41,561 nucleotides of DNA from an uncultured Christensenella sp. GTDB taxonomy: Bacteria > Bacillota > Clostridia > Christensenellales > Borkfalkiaceae. The position numbers were made by a program, and so were the translations under genes. A model generated the notes under the pieces. The model saw only the letters and a program-made list of their open reading frames with translations. It did no database searches and had not been told where the DNA came from. The stretch spans positions 1-41,561 of the forward strand of contig CAJUGP010000018.1 in assembly GCA_910586365.1 (NCBI GenBank), written 5' to 3'. This document shows, one piece after another, positions 22,741 to 29,673 of this stretch. Position 1 is the first letter of the stretch; each line of letters begins with the position of its first letter.

Positions 22741-23107
22741 GTCATGTTGGGAGCAGCCCCTTGTCATGTTGAGCGCAGCCCCTGTCATGTTGAGCGCAGT
22801 CGAAACATCTTAAAAGAAGTGAGATTCCTCGACTACGCGTCGGAATGACAATAGGGGCAGGGCGGAAAGACATTCCTCACTGTCACGTTGAGCGAAGCCG
22901 AAACGTCTCAGATTCCTCGACAGGCTCGGAATGACATTCCCTGTTCCTCGACTATGCTACATCGCGCCGTGCGCTCGTGCCGCCTAAGGCGGGGCGGAAT
23001 GACACAACGCACTGTCATGTTGGGAGCAGCCCCTTGTCATGTTGAGTGCAGCCTCTGTCATGTTGAGCGGAGCGCAGCGCAGTCGAAACATCTCGCGCGC
23101 AATGACA
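22741..23107. repeat. Cluster of dispersed repeat copies
   Basis: Several head-to-tail and inverted copies of the GTCATGTTGAGC / CGAAACATC / GATTCCTCGAC / CGGAATGAC element fill this gap between two XRE genes. The segment 22882-23003 is an inverted, about 96 percent identical copy of 29261-29382. The apparent reading frames here are repeat translations, and I see no gene in it. Confidence 0.88.
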
Positions 23108-23119
23108 ACATAGTTTGTT

Positions 23120-23329
23120 CTAAAATTCTTTTCTGCCGATTAACTCGTCGATCGATATTTCAAACAAATCGGCTATTTTCCATAGGTTTTCCAAATCGGG
23201 TTCAAATAATCCGTTTTCCCAATTTGAAATCCTTGATTGGGTTGCGTTCAGCTTTTTCGCAAGTTCTCTTTGGCGTAAATTTTCTGATTCCCGTAACGAT
23301 TTTAAGTTTTCCGCAAATAAAAGTCGCAT
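23120..23329 (-). CDS. Small XRE-family HTH transcriptional regulator (pair D)
   Basis: 69 residues: MRLLFAENLKSLRESENLRQRELAKKLNATQSRISNWENGLFEPDLENL, then WKIADLFEISIDELIGRKEF. The long upstream in-frame extension is non-coding sequence, including the opposing promoter. The ATG at 23329 has no ribosome binding site; TATAAT ends six bases before it, as for the XRE gene at 22491, so it should be leaderless. It is divergent from a possible one-TM protein at 23394. Confidence 0.87.
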   Translation of the reverse strand: MRLLFAENLKSLRESENLRQRELAKKLNATQSRISNWENGLFEPDLENLWKIADLFEISIDELIGRKEF

Positions 23330-23344
23330 AATGACATTATAACA
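23328..23344 (-). promoter_or_regulatory. Leaderless promoter and palindrome at the XRE start, pair D
   Basis: On the minus strand TGT-TATAAT (23344-23336) is followed by six bases and the ATG (23329). The -10 and start codon lie in a perfect palindrome, ATAATG-A-CATTAT (23328-23340), which could be an autoregulatory site. Confidence 0.6.
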
Positions 23345-23361
23345 AAAATTTTCTAATAAAC

Positions 23362-23390
23362 TTGACATATCCATTTTATGTCTATATAAT
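23362..23390 (+). promoter_or_regulatory. Perfect consensus promoter with internal palindrome, pair D
   Basis: TTGACA (23362-23367), 17 bases, TATAAT (23385-23390). GACATA (23364-23369) and TATGTC (23377-23382) form an inverted repeat with a 7-base centre inside the promoter, the likely operator of the divergent XRE protein. Confidence 0.75.
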
Positions 23391-23393
23391 ACG

Positions 23394-23573
23394 GTGCGGA
23401 AGGAACAGTACGGCGGTTTTCTTTCGATCTTTGTCAATATACTCTTGTTTATCTTGGGATTGTGTTTTGTTGCAGCGTTCGGAAGTTTGATCTTTGCCGT
23501 AAACGTTTTTCTGAGCCGAAGGGAACGCAGACAGGCGAAAAAAATTTGCAAACGGTTTGAACGGTTGAATTGA
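23394..23573 (+). CDS. Possible 59-residue one-TM protein (pair D)
   Basis: An open frame from GTG at 23394 to TGA at 23571 encodes MRKEQYGGFLS, one hydrophobic helix of about 27 residues (IFVNILLFILGLCFVAAFGSL and on) and a strongly basic tail, SRRERRQAKKICKRFERLN. This is good membrane-protein composition with a positive-inside C-terminus. The start is a problem. The GTG is only 3 bases after the -10 box, so it may lie upstream of the transcript start, and there is no ATG in the region. It may begin at another codon or be a gene remnant. Position opposite an XRE gene parallels the other pairs. Confidence 0.45.
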   Translation: MRKEQYGGFLSIFVNILLFILGLCFVAAFGSLIFAVNVFLSRRERRQAKKICKRFERLN

Positions 23574-23600
23574 GCCAAACGGCTCTCCGTTCGTCCGAAA

Positions 23601-23630
23601 CGAAAAAACGCCCGACGCATTGCGTCGGGC
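23601..23630 (-). terminator. Terminator downstream of the SRP RNA gene
   Basis: On the minus strand, GCCCGACGC pairs with GCGTCGGGC (23630-23610) and is followed by GTTTTTTCG. The orientation fits the leftward SRP RNA gene. Confidence 0.75.
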
Positions 23631-23640
23631 TGTTGTATAC

Positions 23641-23913
23641 AAAAAAACTGTGAGGGCTTTTTTTGTTGCCGACTGCCGAAGCGGGAACGGGGCAGGTGAC
23701 TCCGACAAAGCTACCTTATGGCACACGCACCTTTCTGTTTAGTGCTGCTGTATCCCTACCCTGACACGGTTCGCAGGGGTGCGTTGCATAAGACCTTGTT
23801 ATCAACATTCCTTACCGCGTGCAGCCTTCCACAGACGGCACCGAGAAAAGCGTTCGGTTCTGCTATAGCGGATTGCAGATACAGGGCACCGCTAACTCCC
23901 CACCTATCACAGC
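23641..23913 (-). ncRNA. ffs: Large signal recognition particle RNA (scRNA)
   Basis: About 273 nt on the minus strand, matching the roughly 270-nt Bacillus-type SRP RNA. The Alu domain at the 5' end reads GATAGGTGGGGAG, TAGCGGTGCCCTGTA and TGCAATCCGCTATAGCAG, nearly the Bacillus sequence. Domain IV near 23770-23740 has GTGTCAGG, a short stem GTA/TAC closed by a GGGA tetraloop, and AGCAGCAC, the Ffh-binding internal loop. The ends pair (CTGTGA at 23912-23907 with TCACAG at 23653-23648) and are followed by seven Ts on the minus strand. It works with Ffh (1984-3303). Ends are estimated to within a few bases. Confidence 0.93.
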
Positions 23914-23919
23914 TCAATC

Positions 23920-23948
23920 AGTATACCCTAAATCGCTTCATTTGGCAA
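23920..23948 (-). promoter_or_regulatory. Promoter of the SRP RNA gene
   Basis: On the minus strand: TTGCCA (23948-23943), 17 bases, TATACT (23925-23920). It predicts a start near 23913, just at the terminal helix of the RNA. Confidence 0.8.
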
Positions 23949-23984
23949 GCGTTTTTCATAAGTTTTATTTTTGCGCGTTTCCGT

Positions 23985-24013
23985 TTGACTTGTTTTGCGA
24001 AAAAGAGTATAAT
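23985..24013 (+). promoter_or_regulatory. Promoter of the Mrp-like ATPase gene
   Basis: TTGACT (23985-23990), 17 bases, TATAAT (24008-24013). It is divergent from the SRP RNA promoter, with 36 bases between the two -35 boxes. Confidence 0.83.
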
Positions 24014-24040
24014 AACGCCGTAAAGAAAGGAGAGTTTTTT

Positions 24041-24886
24041 ATGGCTGAAAATTGCACGCACGACTGTTCGACCTGTTCGAGCAGCTGTTCGGAACGAAAA
24101 AAAGAATCGCTCGTGAAACCGCTGCATAAAAAGGCGAAGGTGAAAAAAGTCATCGCCGTGGCAAGCGGAAAGGGGGGCGTGGGAAAATCGCTCGTCACCG
24201 CGCTGCTTGCGGCGCACGCGCAGAACGCGGGCTTGCGCACCGCCGTGCTCGACGCCGACATTACGGGTCCTTCCGTGCCGAAAATGTTCGGCTGCACCGA
24301 GAAAGCGGCGGGCGCGGACGACGGAATTTATCCCGTCGTTACGGAAAACGGCATGCAGCTCATGTCGATGAACTGTCTTTTGGAAAATGAGGACGACCCC
24401 GTCGTATGGCGCGGCGCGCTCATCGCGGGCGCGGCGGTGCAGTTCTGGACGGACGTTTTGTGGCGCGACGTTGAGCTGATGTTTATCGATATGCCCCCCG
24501 GCACGGGCGACGTACCGCTGAGCGTGTTTCAGTCCATTCCGATCAGCGGCATCGTGGTCGTGACCACGCCGCAGGACCTTGTCGGCATGATCGTGAAAAA
24601 AGCCGTGAATATGGCGAAGCTCATGAACGTGCCCGTGCTCGGTTTGGTGGAGAACATGAGCTATTTTGCCTGCCCCGCATGCGGAAACAAACATGAGATC
24701 TTCGGCGCAAGCAAGGCGCAGCTGCTTGCAAAAGAATATAATATTCCTTCGTATGCGCGTTTGCCCATCGATCCTGCGTACGCAACGCTTGCCGACGCGG
24801 GCAAGATCGCGAGCGCCGACACTTCGCCGCTTGCCGAGGTGTTTGCGCAGGTGGATAAAGCAAAGGGGATTGAAAAAAAGAAGTAA
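24041..24886 (+). CDS. Mrp/NBP35-family Fe-S cluster carrier ATPase
   Basis: 281 residues. A cysteine-rich N-terminus (MAENCTHDCSTCSSSCSERK, four cysteines) precedes the deviant Walker A GKGGVGKS (43-50), DADITGPSVP, the switch DMPPGTGD (150-157) and a C-terminal CPAC pair (C211, C214) that bridges a shared Fe-S cluster at the dimer interface. Members carry and transfer Fe-S clusters in the cytosol. GGAGAG precedes the ATG at 24041; the in-frame extension overlaps the SRP RNA gene and is rejected. It stands alone between the SRP RNA gene and a terminator. Confidence 0.93.
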   Translation: MAENCTHDCSTCSSSCSERKKESLVKPLHKKAKVKKVIAVASGKGGVGKSLVTALLAAHAQNAGLRTAVLDADITGPSVPKMFGCTEKAAGADDGIYPVVTENGMQLMSMNCLLENEDDPVVWRGALIAGAAVQFWTDVLWRDVELMFIDMPPGTGDVPLSVFQSIPISGIVVVTTPQDLVGMIVKKAVNMAKLMNVPVLGLVENMSYFACPACGNKHEIFGASKAQLLAKEYNIPSYARLPIDPAYATLADAGKIASADTSPLAEVFAQVDKAKGIEKKK

Positions 24887-24889
24887 GAA

Positions 24890-24918
24890 AAAACCCACCC
24901 TTGCACGGGGTGGGTTTT
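24890..24918. terminator. Terminator after the Mrp-like gene, probably bidirectional
   Basis: AAAACCCACCC (24890-24900) pairs with GGGTGGGTTTT (24908-24918), loop TTGCACG. It also has A-rich flanks that give T-runs on the minus strand for the convergent gene ending at 24935. Confidence 0.88.
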
Positions 24919-24934
24919 CGTTTGTTCATAAGTT

Positions 24935-25804
24935 TTATTTTTCGACGTCGACGGGCGCGGTCTCCGCAAAGCGTTTCGTCGATTCGATCGCGCTTTCGCA
25001 GCGCGCGCGCGTTTTGTAATCGGCACTGATGGCGATGAGTCCGCCGCGCGAATCCAAAAGGTGGAAGATGAAATCGCCCATTTTCGTCTGCACGATTTTG
25101 AACGATCCGTTTCCGCCGATGTTTTTCTTATACGTTTCGATACCCGTTTTTGCGCTGGCAAGCGAGCTGTATTCGCGCCCCGGCAGCATTTTTTCGCCGT
25201 TGTTTGCGTAAAGCGAGAAGGTGAATTTTCCGCTTTCCGTTTTGGTGATCAGCCATTTTCCGTCTTTGAACGTAACCGTTTCTTTCTTTGCGTCTGCGGT
25301 TTTAGCGGCGGGTTTTGTGGTTTTTACGGATTTGCTTGCGGCTTTTTCGGTCAGCACGATTTTGGCGGGCTGTTTGGTCGTTTTCTTCGCCGTCGGTTTT
25401 TGGGGCTGCGGTTCGGGTTCTTCGGCTTTCGACGCCGCTTCTTCCTCGGCGGGCTGCTCTTTTACGGGCGCGGGCTGTTCTTCCGCCTTCGGCGCTTCTT
25501 TTTGCTCTTCGGCTGCGGGCGCAGGCGCGGCGACCTCTTCGGGTTTCGGCTCTTCCGCAGGCGCGGGCTGTTCTGCCGCAGGGGCGGTTTCTTCGGGTTT
25601 GGGTTCTTCCGCGGCGGGCTGCTCTTCCGCGGGCGCCTCGTTGGGTTCCACCGTTTCGGCGGCTTTCTTTTTGTCTTTGATTTTTACGACGATGATCGCA
25701 ACGATCAGCGCGACGATCACGACGAGGATCGCGGCAAGAATGATAAGCAGCAGTTTATTTTCGAGCAGCGTTTCCAAAAATTTCGGCATCGCAAGCAAAT
25801 TCAT
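24935..25804 (-). CDS. Membrane-anchored protein with Pro/Glu/Ala linker and YegP-type (DUF1508) domain
   Basis: 289 residues. One membrane helix near the N-terminus (about 17-41) is followed by a basic stop (KIKDKKK). Next comes a linker of about 90 residues of repeated EEPKPEE / EQPAPAEE type (about 45-135) and a K/T/A-rich stretch. The C-terminal region (about 190-280) contains two tandem YegP-like units (GKFTFSLYANNGE...EYSSLASAKTGIETYK and GDFIFHLLDSRGGLIAISADYKTRARCESAIES). YegP domains have no firm function. The helix-first topology suggests a surface or cytoplasmic tether. GAAGGAG precedes the ATG at 25804. Confidence 0.82.
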   Translation of the reverse strand: MNLLAMPKFLETLLENKLLLIILAAILVVIVALIVAIIVVKIKDKKKAAETVEPNEAPAEEQPAAEEPKPEETAPAAEQPAPAEEPKPEEVAAPAPAAEEQKEAPKAEEQPAPVKEQPAEEEAASKAEEPEPQPQKPTAKKTTKQPAKIVLTEKAASKSVKTTKPAAKTADAKKETVTFKDGKWLITKTESGKFTFSLYANNGEKMLPGREYSSLASAKTGIETYKKNIGGNGSFKIVQTKMGDFIFHLLDSRGGLIAISADYKTRARCESAIESTKRFAETAPVDVEK

Positions 25805-25855
25805 GATTTTTTCTCCTTCTTATAGTTTGTTACGATATTTTTTATCTTTATTCCT

Positions 25856-25884
25856 ATTGTATCATATTCGTTTTTTTATGTCAA
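25856..25884 (-). promoter_or_regulatory. Promoter of the YegP-domain gene
   Basis: Minus strand: TTGACA (25884-25879), 17 bases, TACAAT (25861-25856). Confidence 0.82.
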
Positions 25885-25888
25885 CGCT

Positions 25889-25917
25889 TTGACAAATACT
25901 TTTCGTTAGGGTACAAT
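25889..25917 (+). promoter_or_regulatory. Promoter of a leaderless flavoprotein gene
   Basis: TTGACA (25889-25894), 17 bases, TACAAT (25912-25917), then exactly six bases (GTTGTT) to the ATG at 25924. It is divergent from the minus-strand promoter; the two -35 boxes are 4 bases apart. Confidence 0.83.
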
Positions 25918-25923
25918 GTTGTT

Positions 25924-27060
25924 ATGAAGAAAATTTGCATTATCGGCGGCGGCGCGGCGGGGCTGGCGTGCGCCGTATTTTTGGGCAGAAAGGGCTGCGA
26001 CGTAACCGTTTTGGAGCGCGGAGCGCGGTTGGGGCGCAAGCTTTCGGCAACGGGAAACGGACAGGGAAACGTGACGAACACCGCCGTGAGCGCCGAACGG
26101 TATTTTTCCGACGATCGGGAAGCGGTTAAATCCGCGCTTGCGCGGTTCGGCGCGGAAGAAACCGTTTCTTTTCTCGAAAGCATGGGCGGAATCTTTTTGA
26201 GCGATGCGCGCGGGCGCGTGTATCCCGCGTCGAAACAGGCTTCCGCCGTGACCGATCTCTTCCGCCGCGAGCTGGACGGCTTAAAAGTTCACACCGTTCT
26301 CAACGCGCATGTGAAAGATCTTGCATATCAAGAGGGTTTTAAGATCGTATGGGCGGAAGGACGTATGCGCGCCGACGCCGTTATTTTGGCGGCGGGCGGA
26401 GCTGCCGCGCCCTCGTTCGGAACGGACGGGAACGCGTATGCTTTGGCGCAAGCATTCGGGCATACGCTCGTGCCGACGCGCCCCGTGCTCGTGCAACTGC
26501 GCTGCGACAAAGAGGGCGTGCGCGGATTAAAGGGGATTCGCGTCGACGCGCTCGTGCGCGTTCTGCGGCAGAAAAAGGAGCTTTACCGTTGCAGGGGCGA
26601 CGTGCTCTTCACCGACTGCGGCGTATCGGGCGACGCGGTGTTCCGCGCCTCTTCGTATGCGCAGACGGGCGACGAACTGTTGCTTGATTTCCTGCCCGAC
26701 GTATCGCGCGAACGGCTTGCGCGCGCAATCGCCGCCAATCAAAACGAATTGCTTTGCATCGTCAACAATACGCTGGCGCGCACGATTCAAAAGCGCGCGA
26801 ACGGCGACATGGCGCGCGTATCCGCGCTCGTGAAGGAATATCCGCTCGGCGTGACGGGGACGCTCGGATTCGACTGTGCGCAGGTCACGCGTGGCGGCAT
26901 TCCGCTTTGCGAAACGGACGCGTCTTTTCAGAGTAAAAAGCGCGCGGGGTTGTATTTCGCAGGGGAAATTCTCAACGTGGACGGCGAATGCGGCGGATAC
27001 AATCTGCAATGGGCGTTCACTTCGGCGTTTTGCGTGAGCGAAGCGATTGGGCGCGCATAA
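25924..27060 (+). CDS. BaiN/HI0933-family FAD-dependent oxidoreductase
   Basis: 378 residues. The FAD-binding Rossmann motif GGGAAGLACA (8-17) opens the protein. It continues with LGRKLSATGNGQGNVTN (family version usually GNGRCNxTN) and a C-terminal GxYFAGEILNVDGECGGYNLQWAFTSA, typical of the family. Described members include 3-dehydro-bile-acid reductase BaiN, but most have no known substrate. There is no ribosome binding site, and the -10 box is six bases upstream of the ATG, so the mRNA is probably leaderless. The COG2509-type gene follows after 9 bases, in an operon. Confidence 0.87.
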   Translation: MKKICIIGGGAAGLACAVFLGRKGCDVTVLERGARLGRKLSATGNGQGNVTNTAVSAERYFSDDREAVKSALARFGAEETVSFLESMGGIFLSDARGRVYPASKQASAVTDLFRRELDGLKVHTVLNAHVKDLAYQEGFKIVWAEGRMRADAVILAAGGAAAPSFGTDGNAYALAQAFGHTLVPTRPVLVQLRCDKEGVRGLKGIRVDALVRVLRQKKELYRCRGDVLFTDCGVSGDAVFRASSYAQTGDELLLDFLPDVSRERLARAIAANQNELLCIVNNTLARTIQKRANGDMARVSALVKEYPLGVTGTLGFDCAQVTRGGIPLCETDASFQSKKRAGLYFAGEILNVDGECGGYNLQWAFTSAFCVSEAIGRA

Positions 27061-27069
27061 GGGGGCGGC

Positions 27070-28587
27070 ATGGAATTACACAATCTGACGCTGCATATCG
27101 GGCAGAGCGAAAAAGAGTTGCTTGCGATCTGCGAAAAGAAGCTGCGCGCGCCGTGCGCCGACTTTCGTATTTTACGCAAATCGCTCGACGCGCGTGACAA
27201 ATCCAAAATAAAATGGGTGTATTCGGTCGAATGTTTCGATAAACCGCAGAAGAAAACCGAGCGGGTATTTCCGCAGATCAAGGGCGAGCCGCCGCGCGCG
27301 TATATCGCGGGCGCAGGACCTGCGGGGTTGTTCTGCGCGCTGCGCCTCGTCGAATACGGAATCCGTCCAGTGCTGCTCGAACGCGGCAAACGGGTGGAAG
27401 AGCGCAGGGCGGACGTGGAGAAATTCCGCAGAGAGGGCGCGCTCGACCCCGAATCCAACGTGCAGTTCGGCGAAGGCGGCGCGGGCACGTTTTCGGACGG
27501 GAAACTCAATACGCAGACGCACGGCGGCTATAACCGCGACGTGATCGAAACGTTTTTGCGGTTCGGCGCGCCCGAAGAAATCGGCTATCTTTCCAAACCC
27601 CATATCGGCAGCGACAGGCTTTTTTCGGTCATTCGGCGAATGCGCGCGCATTTGCTTGAAGCGGGCGCAGAATTGCGGTTCGGCGGAAAGCTCACCGACG
27701 TTACCGTCAAAGACGGTGTTCTGCGCGGCGTGGAGGTAAACGGAACGCGCGAGGATGCCGACGTTCTCGTGCTCGCTATCGGGCACAGCGCGCGCGATAC
27801 GTTTGAAATGCTGCATCGCCGCGGCTTTTCCATGGAGCAAAAGGAATTTGCGGTCGGCGTGCGGATCGAGCATTTGCAGGCGGAAATCGGCAGGGCGCAA
27901 TACGGGAGCCTTTATACGCGGCTTCCCGCCGCGGAATACAAGTTGGTTTCGCACGCGGGCGAACGGGCGGCGTATACGTTTTGCATGTGTCCGGGCGGAA
28001 GCGTGATCGCGTCGGCGTCGGAAGAGGGCGGTTTGGTCGTAAACGGCATGAGCGATTACGCGCGCGACGGCGTAAACGCCAATTCGGCTTTGGCGGCGCA
28101 GGTGAAAAAAAGCGATTTCGGCAGCGATCATCCGTTGGCGGGCGTGGCGTTTCAGCGCAAAATCGAGCGGGCGGCGTATGCGGCTGCGGGCGGCGGATAC
28201 CGCGCTCCCGTGCAGCTTGCGGGCGATTTTCTTGCGGGCAGAGAAAGCGCGCGTTTTGCAAGCGTACTGCCCACTTATGCGCCCGAAACGGCGTTTGCGC
28301 CCGTAAACGCCTATCTGCCCGCCGCCCTGTGCGATACGCTCAAAACGGCGCTCTGCGACATGGATAAACGGTTAAAGGGGTTCGCCTGCCCCGACGCGGT
28401 GCTTACGGGGGCGGAAACGCGCACCAGCTCTCCCGTGCGCATCTTGCGCGGCGAGGATTTGCAATCGAGCGCGGCGGGCGTGTATCCCTGCGGCGAAGGG
28501 TGCGGCTATGCGGGCGGAATCACTTCCGCGGCGGCGGACGGGCTGCGCGTGGCGGATGCGATCGCGCGGCGGTATATAGGAGAATGA
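27070..28587 (+). CDS. COG2509-type FAD-dependent dehydrogenase
   Basis: 505 residues. An N-terminal region (1-75) precedes the FAD motif GAGPAGLFCALRL (81-93). Further conserved pieces are ESNVQFGEGGAGTFSDGKLNT, KPHIGSDRL and the C-terminal TRTSSPVRI and PCGEGCGYAGGITSAAADG. The family is widespread in Bacillota as an uncharacterised dehydrogenase related to electron-transfer flavoproteins. AAGGGGG precedes the ATG. It is cotranscribed with the BaiN-like gene before it and the GNAT gene after it. Confidence 0.9.
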   Translation: MELHNLTLHIGQSEKELLAICEKKLRAPCADFRILRKSLDARDKSKIKWVYSVECFDKPQKKTERVFPQIKGEPPRAYIAGAGPAGLFCALRLVEYGIRPVLLERGKRVEERRADVEKFRREGALDPESNVQFGEGGAGTFSDGKLNTQTHGGYNRDVIETFLRFGAPEEIGYLSKPHIGSDRLFSVIRRMRAHLLEAGAELRFGGKLTDVTVKDGVLRGVEVNGTREDADVLVLAIGHSARDTFEMLHRRGFSMEQKEFAVGVRIEHLQAEIGRAQYGSLYTRLPAAEYKLVSHAGERAAYTFCMCPGGSVIASASEEGGLVVNGMSDYARDGVNANSALAAQVKKSDFGSDHPLAGVAFQRKIERAAYAAAGGGYRAPVQLAGDFLAGRESARFASVLPTYAPETAFAPVNAYLPAALCDTLKTALCDMDKRLKGFACPDAVLTGAETRTSSPVRILRGEDLQSSAAGVYPCGEGCGYAGGITSAAADGLRVADAIARRYIGE

Positions 28588-28591
28588 CGGC

Positions 28592-29077
28592 ATGCAGATT
28601 ATCGCATATGAAGAGCGTTACGAAGAACAGGCAAAGGATCTGCTTGTGGAGTTACAGCGCTATTTGGCGTCGCTCGACAAGCGCGGCGTTCTCGTCGTAA
28701 AGGATGCCTTCCGCGACGGGTATTTCGGAATGGTTCGTGATGAAATTGCAAAACACGGCGGAAAAATCCTGCTTGCAGTGAACGGGGAGAAAGCGGTCGG
28801 AATGGTCGTCTGCAAGCTGCTTGCGGACGGCGGCGAGGCGGTGTTCACCACTTCCTGCCCGAAAACGGGGTTTATATGCGATCTTGTCGTGACCGAATCG
28901 GAACGGGGGCGGGGGATCGGAAAAGCGCTGCTTGCGGCGGCGGAACGCTATTTTGCGGAACACGGCTGCGCGTACGCGCAACTCGAAGTGTTTGCTCCCA
29001 ACGCAAAAGCGGGAGAATTATACCGTAAAGCGGGATACGAAGTAAATTGTTTGTATTTGTCGAAATCGATTAAGTGA
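28592..29077 (+). CDS. GNAT family N-acetyltransferase
   Basis: 161 residues. The acetyl-CoA pyrophosphate loop is ERGRGIGKALL (about 109-119) within FICDLVVTESERGRGIGKALLAAAE. The end ELYRKAGYEVNCLYLSK is the usual motif B region. The substrate cannot be told from sequence. AGGAG lies 9 bases before the ATG; the gene starts 4 bases after the dehydrogenase stop. Confidence 0.88.
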   Translation: MQIIAYEERYEEQAKDLLVELQRYLASLDKRGVLVVKDAFRDGYFGMVRDEIAKHGGKILLAVNGEKAVGMVVCKLLADGGEAVFTTSCPKTGFICDLVVTESERGRGIGKALLAAAERYFAEHGCAYAQLEVFAPNAKAGELYRKAGYEVNCLYLSKSIK

Positions 29078-29211
29078 GAAAATTTTAATCAAACATGTTG
29101 ATTTTATCGCGTTTTAATAATTTTATCACAGAATAAACACTTGCAGGGTTTATAGTGTAGCCATACAAAACAAATACGCACACTCTCAATTTTTTCATAT
29201 TCTCTCAGCGG

Positions 29212-29239
29212 AACGTCTCGTGCTTGCACGGGGCGTTTT
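29212..29239 (+). terminator. Probable terminator of the flavoprotein-GNAT operon
   Basis: AACGTCTCGTGC (29212-29223) pairs with GCACGGGGCGTT (29226-29237) through 12 pairs including two G-U, then TTTTG. It lies 135 bases after the GNAT stop. The A/T-rich 29078-29211 between shows no gene that I can support. Confidence 0.55.
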
Positions 29240-29260
29240 GCTTTGCTAAGAGCCCCTCAT

Positions 29261-29560
29261 GTCATTCCGCCCCGCCTTAGGCGGCACGAGCGCACGGCGC
29301 GATGTAGCGCAGTCGAGGAACAGGGAATGTCATTCCGAGCCTGTCGAGGAATCCGAGATGTTTCGGCTTCGCTCAACATGACAGGGTGGAAGACTTCGCT
29401 CAACGTGACAGAGTGGAGTGTGCGCTCAACGTGACAGAGTGGAGTGTGCGCTCAACGTGACAGGGTGGAAGACTTCGCTCAACATGACAGGGTGGAAGAC
29501 TTCGCTCAACGTGACAAAGCGGAGTGTGCGCTCAACATGACGGTGGGGCGTTCAAGCTGA
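29261..29560. repeat. Dispersed repeat copy followed by a 26-27 bp tandem array
   Basis: 29261-29382 is the inverted copy of 22882-23003. From about 29371 the last word of the element (GCTCAACATGACAG) is repeated seven times in units of 26 or 27 bp: GCTCAAC[A/G]TGACAG[G/A]GTGGA followed by either AGACTTC or GTGTGC. The two unit types alternate irregularly. No coding sequence; this fills most of the gap 29078-29605. Confidence 0.88.
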
Positions 29561-29605
29561 CAAAAAAGCGTTTTGAAATTCACAAAAAAATTTTTCTTAA
29601 TTCTA

Positions 29606-29634
29606 TTGCAAACTAAAACATTTTATGTTAAAAT
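29606..29634 (+). promoter_or_regulatory. Extended -10 promoter of the GH43 lipoprotein gene
   Basis: TTGCAA (29606-29611), 17 bases, TAAAAT (29629-29634) preceded by TGT. Confidence 0.75.
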
Positions 29635-29641
29635 AAAGCAA

Positions 29642-29659
29642 ACAAAAAATATTTTTTGT
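29642..29659. promoter_or_regulatory. Perfect 18-bp palindrome at the GH43 transcript start
   Basis: ACAAAAAAT directly followed by ATTTTTTGT, 7 bases after the -10 box and 15 bases before the ATG. A regulator bound here would cover the transcription start; the site is low complexity, so this is a candidate only. Confidence 0.45.
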
Positions 29660-29673
29660 GGGGGAAAAATAGA

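Noticed and set aside
22888..23331. 147-codon open frame through the repeat cluster
   Set aside because: It is a translation of dispersed repeats and crosses the start of the XRE gene on the other strand; no ribosome binding site. The frame at 29243-29434 is rejected for the same reason.
23819..24040. 74-residue N-terminal extension of the Mrp-like ATPase
   Set aside because: The sequence is the reverse of the SRP RNA gene and the two divergent promoters; the ATG at 24041 has a good ribosome binding site.
24661..25161. 166-codon minus-strand frame overlapping the Mrp-like gene and the YegP-domain gene
   Set aside because: It crosses a terminator and two well-supported genes in other frames.
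25061..25892. Large plus-strand frames opposite the Pro/Glu/Ala linker
   Set aside because: Low-complexity GAA/GCC repeats leave the opposite strand open in several frames (Phe/Gly or Ser/Ala rich); no conserved domain.
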